Both the position numbers and the translations under genes were made by a program. A model generated the notes under the pieces. That model was not told the DNA's origin. It saw only the letters and a list, made by a program, of their open reading frames with translations, and did not search any database. This document shows positions 16,921-25,294 of a stretch of 38,193 nt of DNA, piece after piece. Position 1 is the stretch's first letter; the number at the start of each line of letters is the position of its first letter. Origin of the DNA: Nitrospira sp. (GTDB lineage Bacteria; Nitrospirota; Thermodesulfovibrionia; Thermodesulfovibrionales; Dissulfurispiraceae); NCBI GenBank assembly GCA_002634385.1, contig NSJL01000034.1, positions 1 through 38,193 on the forward strand. Reading direction: 5' to 3'.

Positions 16921-18327
16921 TCAATGCCGCGCAAGCCCCGTCTTTTTCGCCTCCTCCGCAACGGCCTCGGCAACGGCGGGGACCACTTTCCTGTCGAAGA
17001 TGCTCGGCAGGATGTAGTCCTCATGCAGGTCATCGTCTTTTACCCTGAAGGCGATGGCCCGGGCGGCGGCGAATTTTATCTCCTCGTTCACTCCCCTGGC
17101 CCGTATATCCAGAAGCCCCCTGAAAATGCCCGGGTAGCTGAGCATGTTATTGATCTGGTTGGGGTAGTCGGACCTTCCGGTGGCGAGGACCCGCACCAGG
17201 GGAAGGGCCTCTTCCGGGGAGATTTCGGGCTCGGGATTGGCCAGGGCGAAGACGATCGGCTCTTTCGCCATGGAGCGGACGTCGTCGGGGGAGATGACGT
17301 TGGGCGCCGAGAGACCCAGAAAGGCATCAGCCCCCTTCAGCGCGTCGCCGATGCTCCCCTTCACCTTCCGCGGATTGGTCACTCTTGCAAGGGTTTTCTT
17401 GTAGGGGTTCATATTGGTCCGTCTGCCTTTGTACAGGGCGCCTGCCCTGTCGCACACGACGATATCCCTTATCCCGAACGCGGAGAGCATCCGGGCGTTG
17501 GCCATGCCCGCGGCTCCGGCCCCCGCAATGACGACTTTGAGCTCCCTTATATCCCGCTTCAACAGCCTCCCCACATTGATGAGGGCCGCGAGTACGACCA
17601 CCGCCGTCCCGTGCTGGTCATCGTGGATTACCGGGATATCGCACACCTCCCGCAGACGCCTCTCAATTTCGAAACACCGCGGTGCGGAGATATCTTCAAG
17701 GTTTACCCCCCCGAAGGGGATGGAGATGTTTTTCACCGTGGCGATGATCTCTTCCGGGTCCCTGGTCCTGAGGGCGATGGGAAAGGCGTCGATCCCGGCG
17801 AATTCCTTGAAGATCATCGCCTTGCCCTCCATCACGGGCATGGCTGCTTCGGGACCGATGTCCCCGAGGCCGAGGACCGCTGTCCCGTCCGTAACCACGG
17901 CCACGGAATTCCCCTTGATGGTGTAGCGGAAGGCATGTTCGGGGTGTGCATGGATATCCCGGCAGATCCTCGCCACGCCCGGCGTATAGACCTTGGAGAG
18001 GTCGTCCCTGTCCCGCAGGGGAATCCTGGCGCGGATTTCAATTTTACCCCCTTCATGGGCGGAAAAGGTGCGGTCCATGACGCTGAGCACTTTGATGCCC
18101 TGAACCTTCCTGATCTCCTGGACGATCTTCTTCTCGTGCTCCTCGTCGCGGGCATTGACCGTGACATCCCTGATCACCTTTCCTTTTACGACGCGTACGA
18201 TATCGATGGAGCCGAGGTCGCCCCCCGCACTACAGATAGCGGTGGCGAGTTGGGCGAGCATCCCGATACGGTTCTCTATTTCCACCCGTATGGTGATGCT
18301 GTAGCTGGGACTGGGACCGCATGTCAT
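16921..18327 (-). CDS. NAD(P)-dependent malic enzyme with N-terminal ACT domain
   Basis: This 468-aa enzyme decarboxylates malate to pyruvate and CO2. An N-terminal ACT regulatory domain (about 8-85; SITIRVEIENRIGMLAQLAT) precedes the malic domain (KVYTPGVARICRDI, GTAVLGLGDIGPEAAMPVME with KAMIFKEFAG). DDQHGTAVV and a Rossmann domain with VVIAGAGAAGMANARML follow. There is no phosphotransacetylase domain, so it is the short form. ATG 18327 is preferred because an AAGGGGG site lies 4 bases upstream; an extension to 18411 lacks support. The ACT domain predicts amino-acid or other small-ligand control. It is divergent from sdhA, with a strong promoter of its own. Confidence 0.94.
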   Translation of the reverse strand: MTCGPSPSYSITIRVEIENRIGMLAQLATAICSAGGDLGSIDIVRVVKGKVIRDVTVNARDEEHEKKIVQEIRKVQGIKVLSVMDRTFSAHEGGKIEIRARIPLRDRDDLSKVYTPGVARICRDIHAHPEHAFRYTIKGNSVAVVTDGTAVLGLGDIGPEAAMPVMEGKAMIFKEFAGIDAFPIALRTRDPEEIIATVKNISIPFGGVNLEDISAPRCFEIERRLREVCDIPVIHDDQHGTAVVVLAALINVGRLLKRDIRELKVVIAGAGAAGMANARMLSAFGIRDIVVCDRAGALYKGRRTNMNPYKKTLARVTNPRKVKGSIGDALKGADAFLGLSAPNVISPDDVRSMAKEPIVFALANPEPEISPEEALPLVRVLATGRSDYPNQINNMLSYPGIFRGLLDIRARGVNEEIKFAAARAIAFRVKDDDLHEDYILPSIFDRKVVPAVAEAVAEEAKKTGLARH

Positions 18328-18443
18328 GATTCCCCCTTGTACCTGGTAATGATGTGATTCTTTCATAAAGAGGGGAGGGCCCCTTCTTCTCTTCCTTTGC
18401 CTGTCCCCCATTCCCCTGGTGCAAGAAATCCTGTTTTTTCAGC

Positions 18444-18472
18444 ATTATAGCTCTTCCATAACGTAGCGTCAA
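18444..18472 (-). promoter_or_regulatory. Sigma-70 promoter of malic enzyme
   Basis: On the minus strand TTGACG (18467-18472), a 17-base spacer and TATAAT (18444-18449) make a near-consensus promoter. The predicted start is near 18437, leaving a leader of about 110 bases before the ATG at 18327. Confidence 0.7.
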
Positions 18473-18494
18473 TATGGATTTTTTCCGGGGAGAT

Positions 18495-18518
18495 ATGTAA
18501 TTATGTAACAATGTAACA
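18495..18518 (+). promoter_or_regulatory. Three tandem 8-bp repeats upstream of sdhA
   Basis: ATGTAATT, ATGTAACA and ATGTAACA follow one another without gaps, 33 bases before the sdhA ATG and just behind the divergent malic-enzyme promoter. Such short regular repeats often bind a regulator. The site could control sdhABCD, the malic enzyme gene, or both. No good sigma-70 promoter for sdhA is visible nearby. Confidence 0.4.
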
Positions 18519-18550
18519 TTTCGTTTTTTTTGCAGGGAGGTTGAACGGGT

Positions 18551-20275
18551 ATGGTTCACCATTTCGATTCTCTCATTGTCGGCTCTGGTCTTGCGGGGCT
18601 GAGGGCCGCCATAGAAGCATCGCGGCATGGCTCGGTGGCCGTGCTTACCAAGCTCTACCCCACACGCTCCCATTCAGGGGCCGCCCAGGGCGGCATCGGC
18701 GCCGCCCTCGGCAATGAGGAGCCCGATTCTCCCGAATGGCACTTCTACGATACGGTCAAGGGCAGCGATTTCCTCGGGGACCAGGGCGTCATCGAGGTGA
18801 TGTGCGAGGATGCCATCCGCACCATCGTGGAACTGGAGCATCTGGGAGTACCCTTTTCCCGGACCCCTGAGGGAAAGATCGCCCAGCGCCGCTTCGGGGG
18901 ACATACCCGCGATTTCGGCGCCGCCCCGGTGCGCAGGGCATGCTACTCCGCCGACAGGACGGGACATGCCATTCTCTTTGCCCTTTCCGAGCAGAGCGAG
19001 CTCCAGGGGGTGAAAATCTTCCCCGAATTCCAGGTTCTCGACATCAGTATCGAGAACGGCAGGTGCAGGGGGGCCGTCGCGGTCAATGTAAGGACCGGCG
19101 ATCTGCATGTCTTCACCGCGCAGGCGACCCTTGTCGCCGCAGGCGGATACGGCAGGATATTCAGGACCACCTCCAATGCCCTCGCAAGCACCGGAGACTG
19201 CCTGAGCATTCTTTTCAATAAGGGGATACCCCTTGAAGATATGGAGTTTTTTCAGTTCCACCCCACCGGACTGCAGGGCCTCGGCATCCTCATCACCGAA
19301 GGGGCCCGGGGCGAAGGGGGCGTTCTTATCAACGCCGGGGGAGAGCGCTTCATGGAACGCTATGCCCCCACCATCAAAGACCTCGCCCCCCGCGATATGG
19401 TTTCACGGGCCATCATGACGGAAATACGGGAAGGGAGGGGAATTGACGGAAGGGAGTACGTGCTCCTCGACCTTACCCATGTGGACAGGAGGATCATCGA
19501 CGAGAGATTGCCGGAAATCTCCACCTTCTGCAAGATCTATATGGGTATCGACCCTTCGGAAAAGCCCATTCCCGTACTGCCCACCGCTCATTATGCCATG
19601 GGAGGAATTCCCACGGATGTGGACGGAAGGGTGCTCAGGGACGAGAGGGGGGCTGCCGTAGAGGGCCTCTATGCGGCGGGCGAATGCGCCTGCGTCTCGG
19701 TGCATGGGGCGAACAGGCTCGGCTGCAATTCTCTCCTCGATACCGTGGTCTTCGGGAGGAGGGCCGGAATGGCGATGGGCCGGTATATAAAGGGAGCGGA
19801 GAGGGTGGATGTTCCGAAGAGCGCTCTGGACCGGGTGAGGGGGGAGCTCGATTCCCTTCTGAATGGCCCGGGGGACGAGCAGGCGGGGGCGGTGCGGGAC
19901 GCGTTCCAGGAAGTGATGATGAGCAGATGTTCGGTATTCAGGAATGAGGAAGACCTTTTCGCTCTCACCGGGGAGTTGCAGGCTTTCAGGGAGAGGGCGG
20001 AACGGGTGAAGATCAGGGACAAGGGCAGGATTTTCAATACGGAGCTCATGGAAGCCATAGAGCTCCGGCATCTTATTTCTCTGGGCGAAGCAATCGCCGG
20101 TTCCGCTCTCCAGAGGAGGGAGAGCCGGGGCGCCCACTCCCGCGAGGATTACCCGAAGAGGGATGATGAGAACTGGCTTAAGCATACCTTTGCTTTCAGG
20201 ACAGAGAGGGGGTTGGAGTTCCGGTTCAAGCCGGTCACCATTACCCGGTTTCAACCGGTGGAAAGGAAGTACTGA
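18551..20275 (+). CDS. sdhA: Succinate dehydrogenase/fumarate reductase flavoprotein subunit
   Basis: This 574-aa catalytic subunit carries FAD and oxidises succinate or reduces fumarate on the cytoplasmic face. It has the dinucleotide motif [15 protein letters not shown] (10-24) and [12 protein letters not shown], with His41 as the covalent FAD ligand. The active-site residues lie in [20 protein letters not shown] (His237 and following) and in PRDMVSRAI (Arg281/Arg286). C-terminally it has [13 protein letters not shown] and [20 protein letters not shown] lies 10 bases before the ATG. The gene order A-B-C-D differs from the common C-D-A-B. The direction in vivo cannot be read from sequence. 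sdhB starts one base after the stop. Confidence 0.97.
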   Translation: MVHHFDSLIVGSGLAGLRAAIEASRHGSVAVLTKLYPTRSHSGAAQGGIGAALGNEEPDSPEWHFYDTVKGSDFLGDQGVIEVMCEDAIRTIVELEHLGVPFSRTPEGKIAQRRFGGHTRDFGAAPVRRACYSADRTGHAILFALSEQSELQGVKIFPEFQVLDISIENGRCRGAVAVNVRTGDLHVFTAQATLVAAGGYGRIFRTTSNALASTGDCLSILFNKGIPLEDMEFFQFHPTGLQGLGILITEGARGEGGVLINAGGERFMERYAPTIKDLAPRDMVSRAIMTEIREGRGIDGREYVLLDLTHVDRRIIDERLPEISTFCKIYMGIDPSEKPIPVLPTAHYAMGGIPTDVDGRVLRDERGAAVEGLYAAGECACVSVHGANRLGCNSLLDTVVFGRRAGMAMGRYIKGAERVDVPKSALDRVRGELDSLLNGPGDEQAGAVRDAFQEVMMSRCSVFRNEEDLFALTGELQAFRERAERVKIRDKGRIFNTELMEAIELRHLISLGEAIAGSALQRRESRGAHSREDYPKRDDENWLKHTFAFRTERGLEFRFKPVTITRFQPVERKY

Positions 20276-20276
20276 C

Positions 20277-21059
20277 ATGGAAAATTATCTTTATAGGATA
20301 AAGAGGTTCGATCCGGAAAAGGATGCCGCGCCGCGATGGGAGGAGTTCTGCATCGCCATGAGCCCCACGGAGAGGATCCTCGACGGCCTTATCCGGATCA
20401 AGGACACCCTGGACGGCAGTCTCACCTTCCGCCGTTCCTGCCTCCATGGCATCTGCGGTTCCTGTGCCATGAAAATAAACGGCAGGAACGCCCTCGCCTG
20501 CCAGACCCTCGTCAAGGATGTGCCGCTGCTCGCTCCGTCCTCTCCCGCATGCGGGCACCGGGGGGCCGCCGAAAAGGCCGCGGCGGCCGGCAGCAAGGGG
20601 ATCATCGTTGTGGAGCCCCTTCCGGCCCTGCCGGTCATCAAGGATCTTGTCGTGGACATGGACCCCTTCTTCGGGAAGAACCGGCAGGTGCTTCCGTACC
20701 TGATCAACAACGAGCCCGCCCCGGAGCGGGAGAGGCTCCAAAGCCCGGAGGACCAGCAAAAGATCCTCCAATCCATCACCTGTATCATGTGCGGGTGCTG
20801 CACCTCTTCCTGTCCCAGCTACTGGGCCGACAAAGAATACCTCGGCCCCGCCGCCCTGCTCAAGGCATACCGCTTCATCGGCGATACGAGGGACAGGGCT
20901 GCGGAGGAGAGACTTGATATCGTGGCGCAGATCCATGGTTTATGGCGGTGCCACTCCATTTTTAACTGTGTGGAGGTCTGCCCGAAGGATATCGATGTCA
21001 CGGCACATATCGCGAAACTGAAGCGTCTTGCAGTAAAAAAGAGGTGGAAGAGGTCATGA
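20277..21059 (+). CDS. sdhB: Succinate dehydrogenase/fumarate reductase iron-sulfur subunit
   Basis: This 260-aa subunit passes electrons from FAD to quinone through three clusters. The [2Fe-2S] ligands are Cys55, 60, 63 and 75 (SCLHGICGSCAMKINGR then LAC). The [4Fe-4S] and [3Fe-4S] ligands come from CIMCGCCTSSCP (about 169-180) and CHSIFNCVEVCPKDI. Between DVPLLAPS and IIVVEPLPALPV (residues about 82-110) there is an extra Ala/Gly-rich loop of about 20 residues with one Cys, absent from typical SdhB. It lies between the first cluster site and the PLPALPVIKDLVVDMD strand. ATG 20277 follows the sdhA stop by one base, with GAAAGGAAG upstream. The longer in-frame extension is a shadow inside sdhA. 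Confidence 0.96.
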   Translation: MENYLYRIKRFDPEKDAAPRWEEFCIAMSPTERILDGLIRIKDTLDGSLTFRRSCLHGICGSCAMKINGRNALACQTLVKDVPLLAPSSPACGHRGAAEKAAAAGSKGIIVVEPLPALPVIKDLVVDMDPFFGKNRQVLPYLINNEPAPERERLQSPEDQQKILQSITCIMCGCCTSSCPSYWADKEYLGPAALLKAYRFIGDTRDRAAEERLDIVAQIHGLWRCHSIFNCVEVCPKDIDVTAHIAKLKRLAVKKRWKRS

Positions 21060-21092
21060 GCCGGTGAAGAAAAAAGTGACAAGGAAAGGACG

Positions 21093-21437
21093 ATGAGATA
21101 CAAACTCCGGACAGGCTCCCTCGCATGGTTGATCCACCGGGTGACGGGGGTGGCCCTGACACTGTATGTTTTTCTCCATCTTTATGTTCTGAGCCATCTC
21201 AGGGACCCTGAGGAGTACGAGAAGCTTATGGCAATGATGAAGAACCCCCTGGTCAAGCTCAGCGAGGTGGGCCTGCTCGCCCTGGTGACGGCCCATGCGC
21301 TCAACGGGGTGAGGGTGACCCTCCTTGAGTTGGGGCTTTCCACCCGGCTCCAGAAGCCCCTCTTCTGGACGGCGGTGGCGGTGGGCATCGTCATCTGCCT
21401 TGCGGGAGCGCGGGTGTTTCTGGGAGGTGGCCATTGA
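21093..21437 (+). CDS. sdhC: Succinate dehydrogenase cytochrome b subunit (SdhC)
   Basis: This 114-aa membrane protein has three helices. The SdhC signature SLAWLIHRVTGVALTLYVFL leads into helix 1, a TAHALNGVR segment in helix 2 supplies the likely haem b ligand, and helix 3 ends the protein. With SdhD it anchors the soluble subunits and forms the quinone site. AAGGAAAGGACG lies directly before ATG 21093, 33 bases after sdhB. Its last bases overlap the sdhD start (ATTGA), indicating coupled translation. Confidence 0.92.
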   Translation: MRYKLRTGSLAWLIHRVTGVALTLYVFLHLYVLSHLRDPEEYEKLMAMMKNPLVKLSEVGLLALVTAHALNGVRVTLLELGLSTRLQKPLFWTAVAVGIVICLAGARVFLGGGH

Positions 21438-21760
21438 AGGGTGTGGTGGGATGGCTTTTGCAGCGGGTGACCGGCGTGCTGCTGGTGGCGGGCCTGGCAG
21501 TCCACTTCCTCGTCATGCATTTCAGCGGCCCCGAGAAGATAACCCATGCAGTAGTGCTCGAGAGGATCTCCACCCCCTGGTGGAAGACCTTCGATGTGGT
21601 GTTCCTCACCTCGGTGATCTACCACGGATTTTACGGGATGTGGGGGCTTGCCGAAGAATATATCCGTCCGGAGGGACTGCGCAGAGCGGCGAAGGCGGCC
21701 CTGCTTCTCATGGCGGCCGTGCTGTACGCCGTGGGGATTTATATCGTCACTCTTTCCTGA
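21434..21760 (+). CDS. sdhD: Succinate dehydrogenase membrane anchor subunit (SdhD)
   Basis: This 108-aa protein has three membrane helices. Helix 1 is GWLLQRVTGVLLVAGLAVHF, related to the SdhC signature. Helix 2 contains IYHGFYGMWGLAEEYI, matching the SdhD haem/quinone region (HAWIGMW in E. coli). The start is an unusual TTG at 21434 overlapping the sdhC stop, with GGGAGGTGG 4-5 bases upstream. Downstream GTGs at 21443 and 21446 are alternatives but are less well placed. Both anchor proteins appear able to hold a histidine for haem b. Confidence 0.88.
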   Translation: MKGVVGWLLQRVTGVLLVAGLAVHFLVMHFSGPEKITHAVVLERISTPWWKTFDVVFLTSVIYHGFYGMWGLAEEYIRPEGLRRAAKAALLLMAAVLYAVGIYIVTLS

Positions 21761-21823
21761 GTGCAGGCCTGCGGTGCGTGTGCCGCTGCTTGCGGAAAGG
21801 CTTGCTTCCGGGGCGTCTGATTT

Positions 21824-22678
21824 TCAAAGCTCCTGTCGCTTTGCCGGATGCCCTGTATCACATTTGCCCGTATCCGTTTCTTTCTTGCTTTTCATCAACG
21901 GCTCGACGATCCTTGTGAACAATAGTGAAGCAAGACCGGCTCCTGCAAGAGGTCCCGCGATGTAGACGGCAAGCGATCCGTACCACTCGCCGGAAAAAGC
22001 TGCCCTGTGCCATCCCTGAAGCATCGAGAAGAGTCTCGGGGAGAAATCACGCGCCGGGTTGAGGCCGGTCTGGGTAAGGGGTGCCGTAACCGAGACGATC
22101 AGGGCAACCGCAATTCCGATAAAAAGCGGGGCTATCATACCGTCGGGCCTTCCCAGATTACAGTCCTCAGTCAAACTAAATATGAAGAAAACGAGGGCAA
22201 AAGTGCCGATCCCCTCCGTGAGCATAGCAGTAAGCATACTGACCGATGCTGTCGCACCTGCGCCCGGATTCGGATAGAATTCTCCGAATATCATTGCTGT
22301 CCTGACCGATTCAGGCGCTCCCCTGACGATCCCGTGGATCTGTTCGAAGCGGGTAATGGAGTCGCCGAAAATGAGATAGAGCACCGCCGCAGCGGCAAAG
22401 GCTCCGGCGAATTGCGCGATGAGGTAGGCCGGCAACCGCACGGCTGACATTCTTCGCCCGATTACCATCGCGATGCTGACGGCAGGGTTCAGGTGCGCAC
22501 ATGACAGATACCGGGTTGCATAGATCGACAGAGTGACGCTTAGGCCCTGGACAGTAGCGATCTGGAACAGTCCGACATGGGCGGAGAACAGCACCGTGAC
22601 GGCAACAGAACTACAGCAAAAGAAAACCAACAGGAAAGTGCCGATGAATTCTCCTGCAAAGTCATGCCGAGCTATCAT
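21824..22678 (-). CDS. Aquaglyceroporin (MIP family)
   Basis: This 284-aa channel has six membrane helices and two half-helices carrying AHLNPAVSIA (Asn64) and TGLNPARDFSPR (Asn207). The Asp after the second NPA (Asp211) and the long loop are typical of glycerol-conducting GlpF-type channels rather than water-only AqpZ. The hydrophilic tail (KSKKETDTGKCDTGHPAKRQ) is cytoplasmic. ATG 22678 is preferred because GGGGGGA lies about 5 bases upstream; the 10-residue extension has only a TTG. No glycerol kinase or dehydrogenase is adjacent, so the substrate (glycerol, small polyols, ammonia, metalloid acids) is open. It is convergent with sdhD. Confidence 0.92.
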   Translation of the reverse strand: MIARHDFAGEFIGTFLLVFFCCSSVAVTVLFSAHVGLFQIATVQGLSVTLSIYATRYLSCAHLNPAVSIAMVIGRRMSAVRLPAYLIAQFAGAFAAAAVLYLIFGDSITRFEQIHGIVRGAPESVRTAMIFGEFYPNPGAGATASVSMLTAMLTEGIGTFALVFFIFSLTEDCNLGRPDGMIAPLFIGIAVALIVSVTAPLTQTGLNPARDFSPRLFSMLQGWHRAAFSGEWYGSLAVYIAGPLAGAGLASLLFTRIVEPLMKSKKETDTGKCDTGHPAKRQEL

Positions 22679-22707
22679 AATGTCCCCCCCTGACGAACAA
22701 GTCAACA

Positions 22708-22737
22708 ACTCTATCGTATACTCCTCCCCGATGTCAA
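22708..22737 (-). promoter_or_regulatory. Possible promoter of the aquaglyceroporin gene
   Basis: On the minus strand TTGACA (22732-22737) is followed after 18 bases by TAGAGT (22708-22713). The -35 is perfect and the -10 is weak. The start codon lies about 30 bases downstream. Confidence 0.4.
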
Positions 22738-22772
22738 GAAAGGGAAACGACAGGAAAGGGAAACGGCGGATG

Positions 22773-24824
22773 TCATTTGTCCAATACCTCTCGCACTTTC
22801 CTCGCCAGGTCGTTCGGTGAAAGGGGCTTTGTAATAAAATTCAGGTCGGTATAGTCGATTCCTGCCTTCTCAATCGTTGCACCTGCATAGCCGCTGACGA
22901 AAAGGGCTTTTATCTCCCCCCTGATTTTCCTGATCTCGTTGTATACTTCCTTGCCGTTTTTTTTCGGCATTATCACATCGAGCAGCAGGAGGTGAATTGA
23001 ATCCCTGTTCTGCATGAACCTCTCCACCCCTTCCTCTCCCTCTGCCGCTTCGATGACGGTGTAGCCGAATTTCTCGAGGGCAATTCTCATGAATGTCCTG
23101 GCCCCCGGATCGTCCTCTACGATCAGGACCGTCTCAGTCCCTCCTCTTGGAGAAGGAAGAGGATGCTTTTGCTTCATGACGGGCTGCCCTTTCAGGAACG
23201 GCAGGTATATTCTGAAGGTGGCCCCTTTCTGCGGCTCGCTGGACACGTCGATATACCCGTTATGCTGTTTGATGATCCCGTAGACAATAGACATCCCCAG
23301 CCCTGTTCCCTTCCCTGCCTCCTTGGTGGTGAAGAAGGGCTCGAATATCTTTTCCCGTACCTTCTCCTCCATACCGGTGCCCGTATCGGAGACCGAGAGA
23401 AGCGCATACGTGCCCTGCACTCCGTAGCCATGAGAATGGATAAACGCATCGTCCATCTCCGCAACCTCGGTTTCTATTGCCAGTTGCCCCCCTGCAGGCA
23501 TTGCATCCCTGGCATTTGCCGCAAGGTTGACCAGGACCTGCTCGATTTGTCCTGCATCGGCCATCACCGGCAGGCTTCCGCTTTTCAGGATGATCCTCAT
23601 AGCTATTTTCTCCCCGAGAAGGTGAGCGAGGATACCTCTGAGGTTTATAATGATCTCATCGAGGTTGACCGGCTCGGGGTGCATGATCTGCTGCCTGCTG
23701 AAAGCGAGCATCCCCCGGGCGAGATGGGCAGCCCTCTCCGCTGCCGACAGGATCTGGTCCAGGTATGTCCGGGCCCGGCTCCCCGAAGCGGCATCCATTT
23801 GGAGGATGCCTCCAAAGCCCAGGATGGCTGTGAGCAAGTTATTGAAATCATGAGATATCCTCCCTGTGAGCTGTCCCACCGCCTCCATCCTTTGGGCCTG
23901 CAGCAGTTGTGATTTGAGAGTATGGCGCTCCGTTACATCCCGTACGACCTCGATCCCGGCGATGATTTCTCCCGAAGAATCCCTGAGAGGCGAAGCGGTT
24001 ATTTCGATATAGGAGGGAACCCCGTCGAAGAGCACGCATCTTTCGGCGGTATGAATTCTCCCGTCGAGGAACGACATCGCCAAAGGGCACCCTTCACAGA
24101 CAGCGCTGTTATGCTCGTAGGCATGATAGCAGTGCTCGCCGATGTGGTCCCCCATGAAATCCTTGTGGATCTGGTTCTGATACAGGATCTTGAGATCCGT
24201 ATTCTGGATGCTTATTCCGTCACCGATCGCCGCGATAATCGACTCTGTCCTGGCCCTTTCGTCGTTGGCCTTGGCAACTGCCTGTTCCAGCTCCTTGATG
24301 ACAAGTACGTTCTCATTGATGATCCTCTGCCGCTCCATTTCCGCACCGATCCTCTGCGCCACTATTTTCATGAGGTACCTGTCTTCTTCGGTAAAATGGC
24401 GTGGCTGTTCGTCGAGCAGGCAGATGATGCCGATCACATCGCCGTTCCCGTCAAGGGCGGGGAACCCGCAATAGGTATAGGCACTGTGCCGCCTCAGGAA
24501 ATCGGTTTCAGGAAAAAGTTCGGTGACATTGTGGTAGATGCGAATATCCTTGCACTGCTCTATCGTGGCGCAGGGTGTTTTGGCGAGGAGGCACGAACCG
24601 GGATAGGGAAAGACCGCCCCTTTTACATAGCAGCTTAAAAAAAAGAGGGTATCTCCTCTGACCTCCGACAAATTCGCCACGGATACGGAAAGCAGCTCCC
24701 CGAGCAGGTGGGCTATGTTCTGGAACACATCGATAGGGTCTCCGGTAAGGGCCAGGCTGATCTCCGAGAGTCGCTTGAAACGTTGTACCTGTTCGGCATG
24801 CAGGTCGTCCGGCTTATTCGCCAT
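22773..24824 (-). CDS. Hybrid histidine kinase (GAF, PAS, HisKA, HATPase, REC), soluble
   Basis: This 683-aa cytoplasmic kinase has no membrane helix. Domains in order are GAF-like (about 25-165, with [20 protein letters not shown]), a PAS domain (190-300) with a Cys cluster ([20 protein letters not shown]), HisKA with His325 in [14 protein letters not shown], and HATPase ([27 protein letters not shown]). A C-terminal receiver carries Asp616 in [14 protein letters not shown] and Lys in FITKPL. The Cys-rich PAS (CYH...CEGCP) is a recurring form in anaerobe kinases and may sense redox state or a metal. ATG 24824 follows GGGGGG by about 8 bases; GTG 24833 is an alternative. No response-regulator gene is adjacent. 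Confidence 0.93.
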   Translation of the reverse strand: MANKPDDLHAEQVQRFKRLSEISLALTGDPIDVFQNIAHLLGELLSVSVANLSEVRGDTLFFLSCYVKGAVFPYPGSCLLAKTPCATIEQCKDIRIYHNVTELFPETDFLRRHSAYTYCGFPALDGNGDVIGIICLLDEQPRHFTEEDRYLMKIVAQRIGAEMERQRIINENVLVIKELEQAVAKANDERARTESIIAAIGDGISIQNTDLKILYQNQIHKDFMGDHIGEHCYHAYEHNSAVCEGCPLAMSFLDGRIHTAERCVLFDGVPSYIEITASPLRDSSGEIIAGIEVVRDVTERHTLKSQLLQAQRMEAVGQLTGRISHDFNNLLTAILGFGGILQMDAASGSRARTYLDQILSAAERAAHLARGMLAFSRQQIMHPEPVNLDEIIINLRGILAHLLGEKIAMRIILKSGSLPVMADAGQIEQVLVNLAANARDAMPAGGQLAIETEVAEMDDAFIHSHGYGVQGTYALLSVSDTGTGMEEKVREKIFEPFFTTKEAGKGTGLGMSIVYGIIKQHNGYIDVSSEPQKGATFRIYLPFLKGQPVMKQKHPLPSPRGGTETVLIVEDDPGARTFMRIALEKFGYTVIEAAEGEEGVERFMQNRDSIHLLLLDVIMPKKNGKEVYNEIRKIRGEIKALFVSGYAGATIEKAGIDYTDLNFITKPLSPNDLARKVREVLDK

Positions 24825-24962
24825 GGAGCGCACCCCCCCTGGTCCTTTGCGGTGCAGTACCCCTCAAAAAAGATACGCGGAGCATAAATAGAATAATACA
24901 CTCTTGCTACCCGGGAATTCCACTCGGGTGTGATGAAAAGTGAGGGCACAAAGAAGAGGTGC

Positions 24963-25201
24963 AGGGGAGGGGGAGGCAGCAGGGGGGAAGAGCGATAGAG
25001 GGAGTGTCTGAACAGGTATCCTCTGTTTCAGAATCCGTCACCCCGGAGAAAGCCGGGGTCCAGAGCCTTTCGGAAAAGGACTGGATCCCGGCTCAGAAGA
25101 TCTGCCGGGATGACGGCACACAGCGAGAAGGCATCCTGAATGGATGCGTGTAGAAATACCTCTGCAGGGAAGAGAGGGAGGGTGCTGGGGGTGAGTGCTC
25201 C
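24963..25201 (+). repeat. Composite dispersed repeat, short copy
   Basis: This copy shares with 15948-16486, in the same order and orientation, the GGGGGAGGC(A/G)GCAGGGGGGA block, CTGAACAGGTATCCTCTG, the 80-base palindromic unit (25036-25115) and a terminal GGGGGTGAGTGCTCC (25187-25201). It is less than half the length of the other copy. Both lie upstream of, or between, unrelated genes. Confidence 0.6.
25036..25115 (+). repeat. CGTCACCCCGG...GATGACG palindromic repeat, copy 2
   Basis: This is an 80-base unit with inverted ends (CGTCACCCCGGAGAAAGCCG and CTGCCGGGATGACG). It is nearly identical to 16257-16350 but without the internal 14-base duplication. Confidence 0.7.
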
Positions 25202-25252
25202 TTTTTTAATCACACCCTTGTGAAAGTTGCTCTGCCATCCTCCGCTGAATTT

Positions 25253-25261
25253 TGTTATAAT
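25253..25261 (+). promoter_or_regulatory. Extended -10 promoter (TGtTATAAT) of the rsfS operon
   Basis: TGTTATAAT is a consensus extended -10. The predicted start near 25268 leaves a leader of about 27 bases containing AGAGAGG before the rsfS start region. No strong -35 is seen. Confidence 0.55.
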
Positions 25262-25294
25262 ATCCTGGAAAAATAAAGAAGAGAGGTTACTCAC

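Larger units (their letters stand above)
24825..25294. other. Intergenic stretch holding the second composite repeat
   Basis: There is no supported gene in about 470 bases. The interval contains the short copy of the composite repeat (24963-25201) and the rsfS promoter region. Short open frames are low-complexity and repeat-derived. Confidence 0.55.

Noticed and set aside
16900..18357. 485-codon plus-strand frame
   Set aside because: It is a mirror of the malic enzyme gene. Asp/Gly/His/Pro-rich composition and no recognisable motif.
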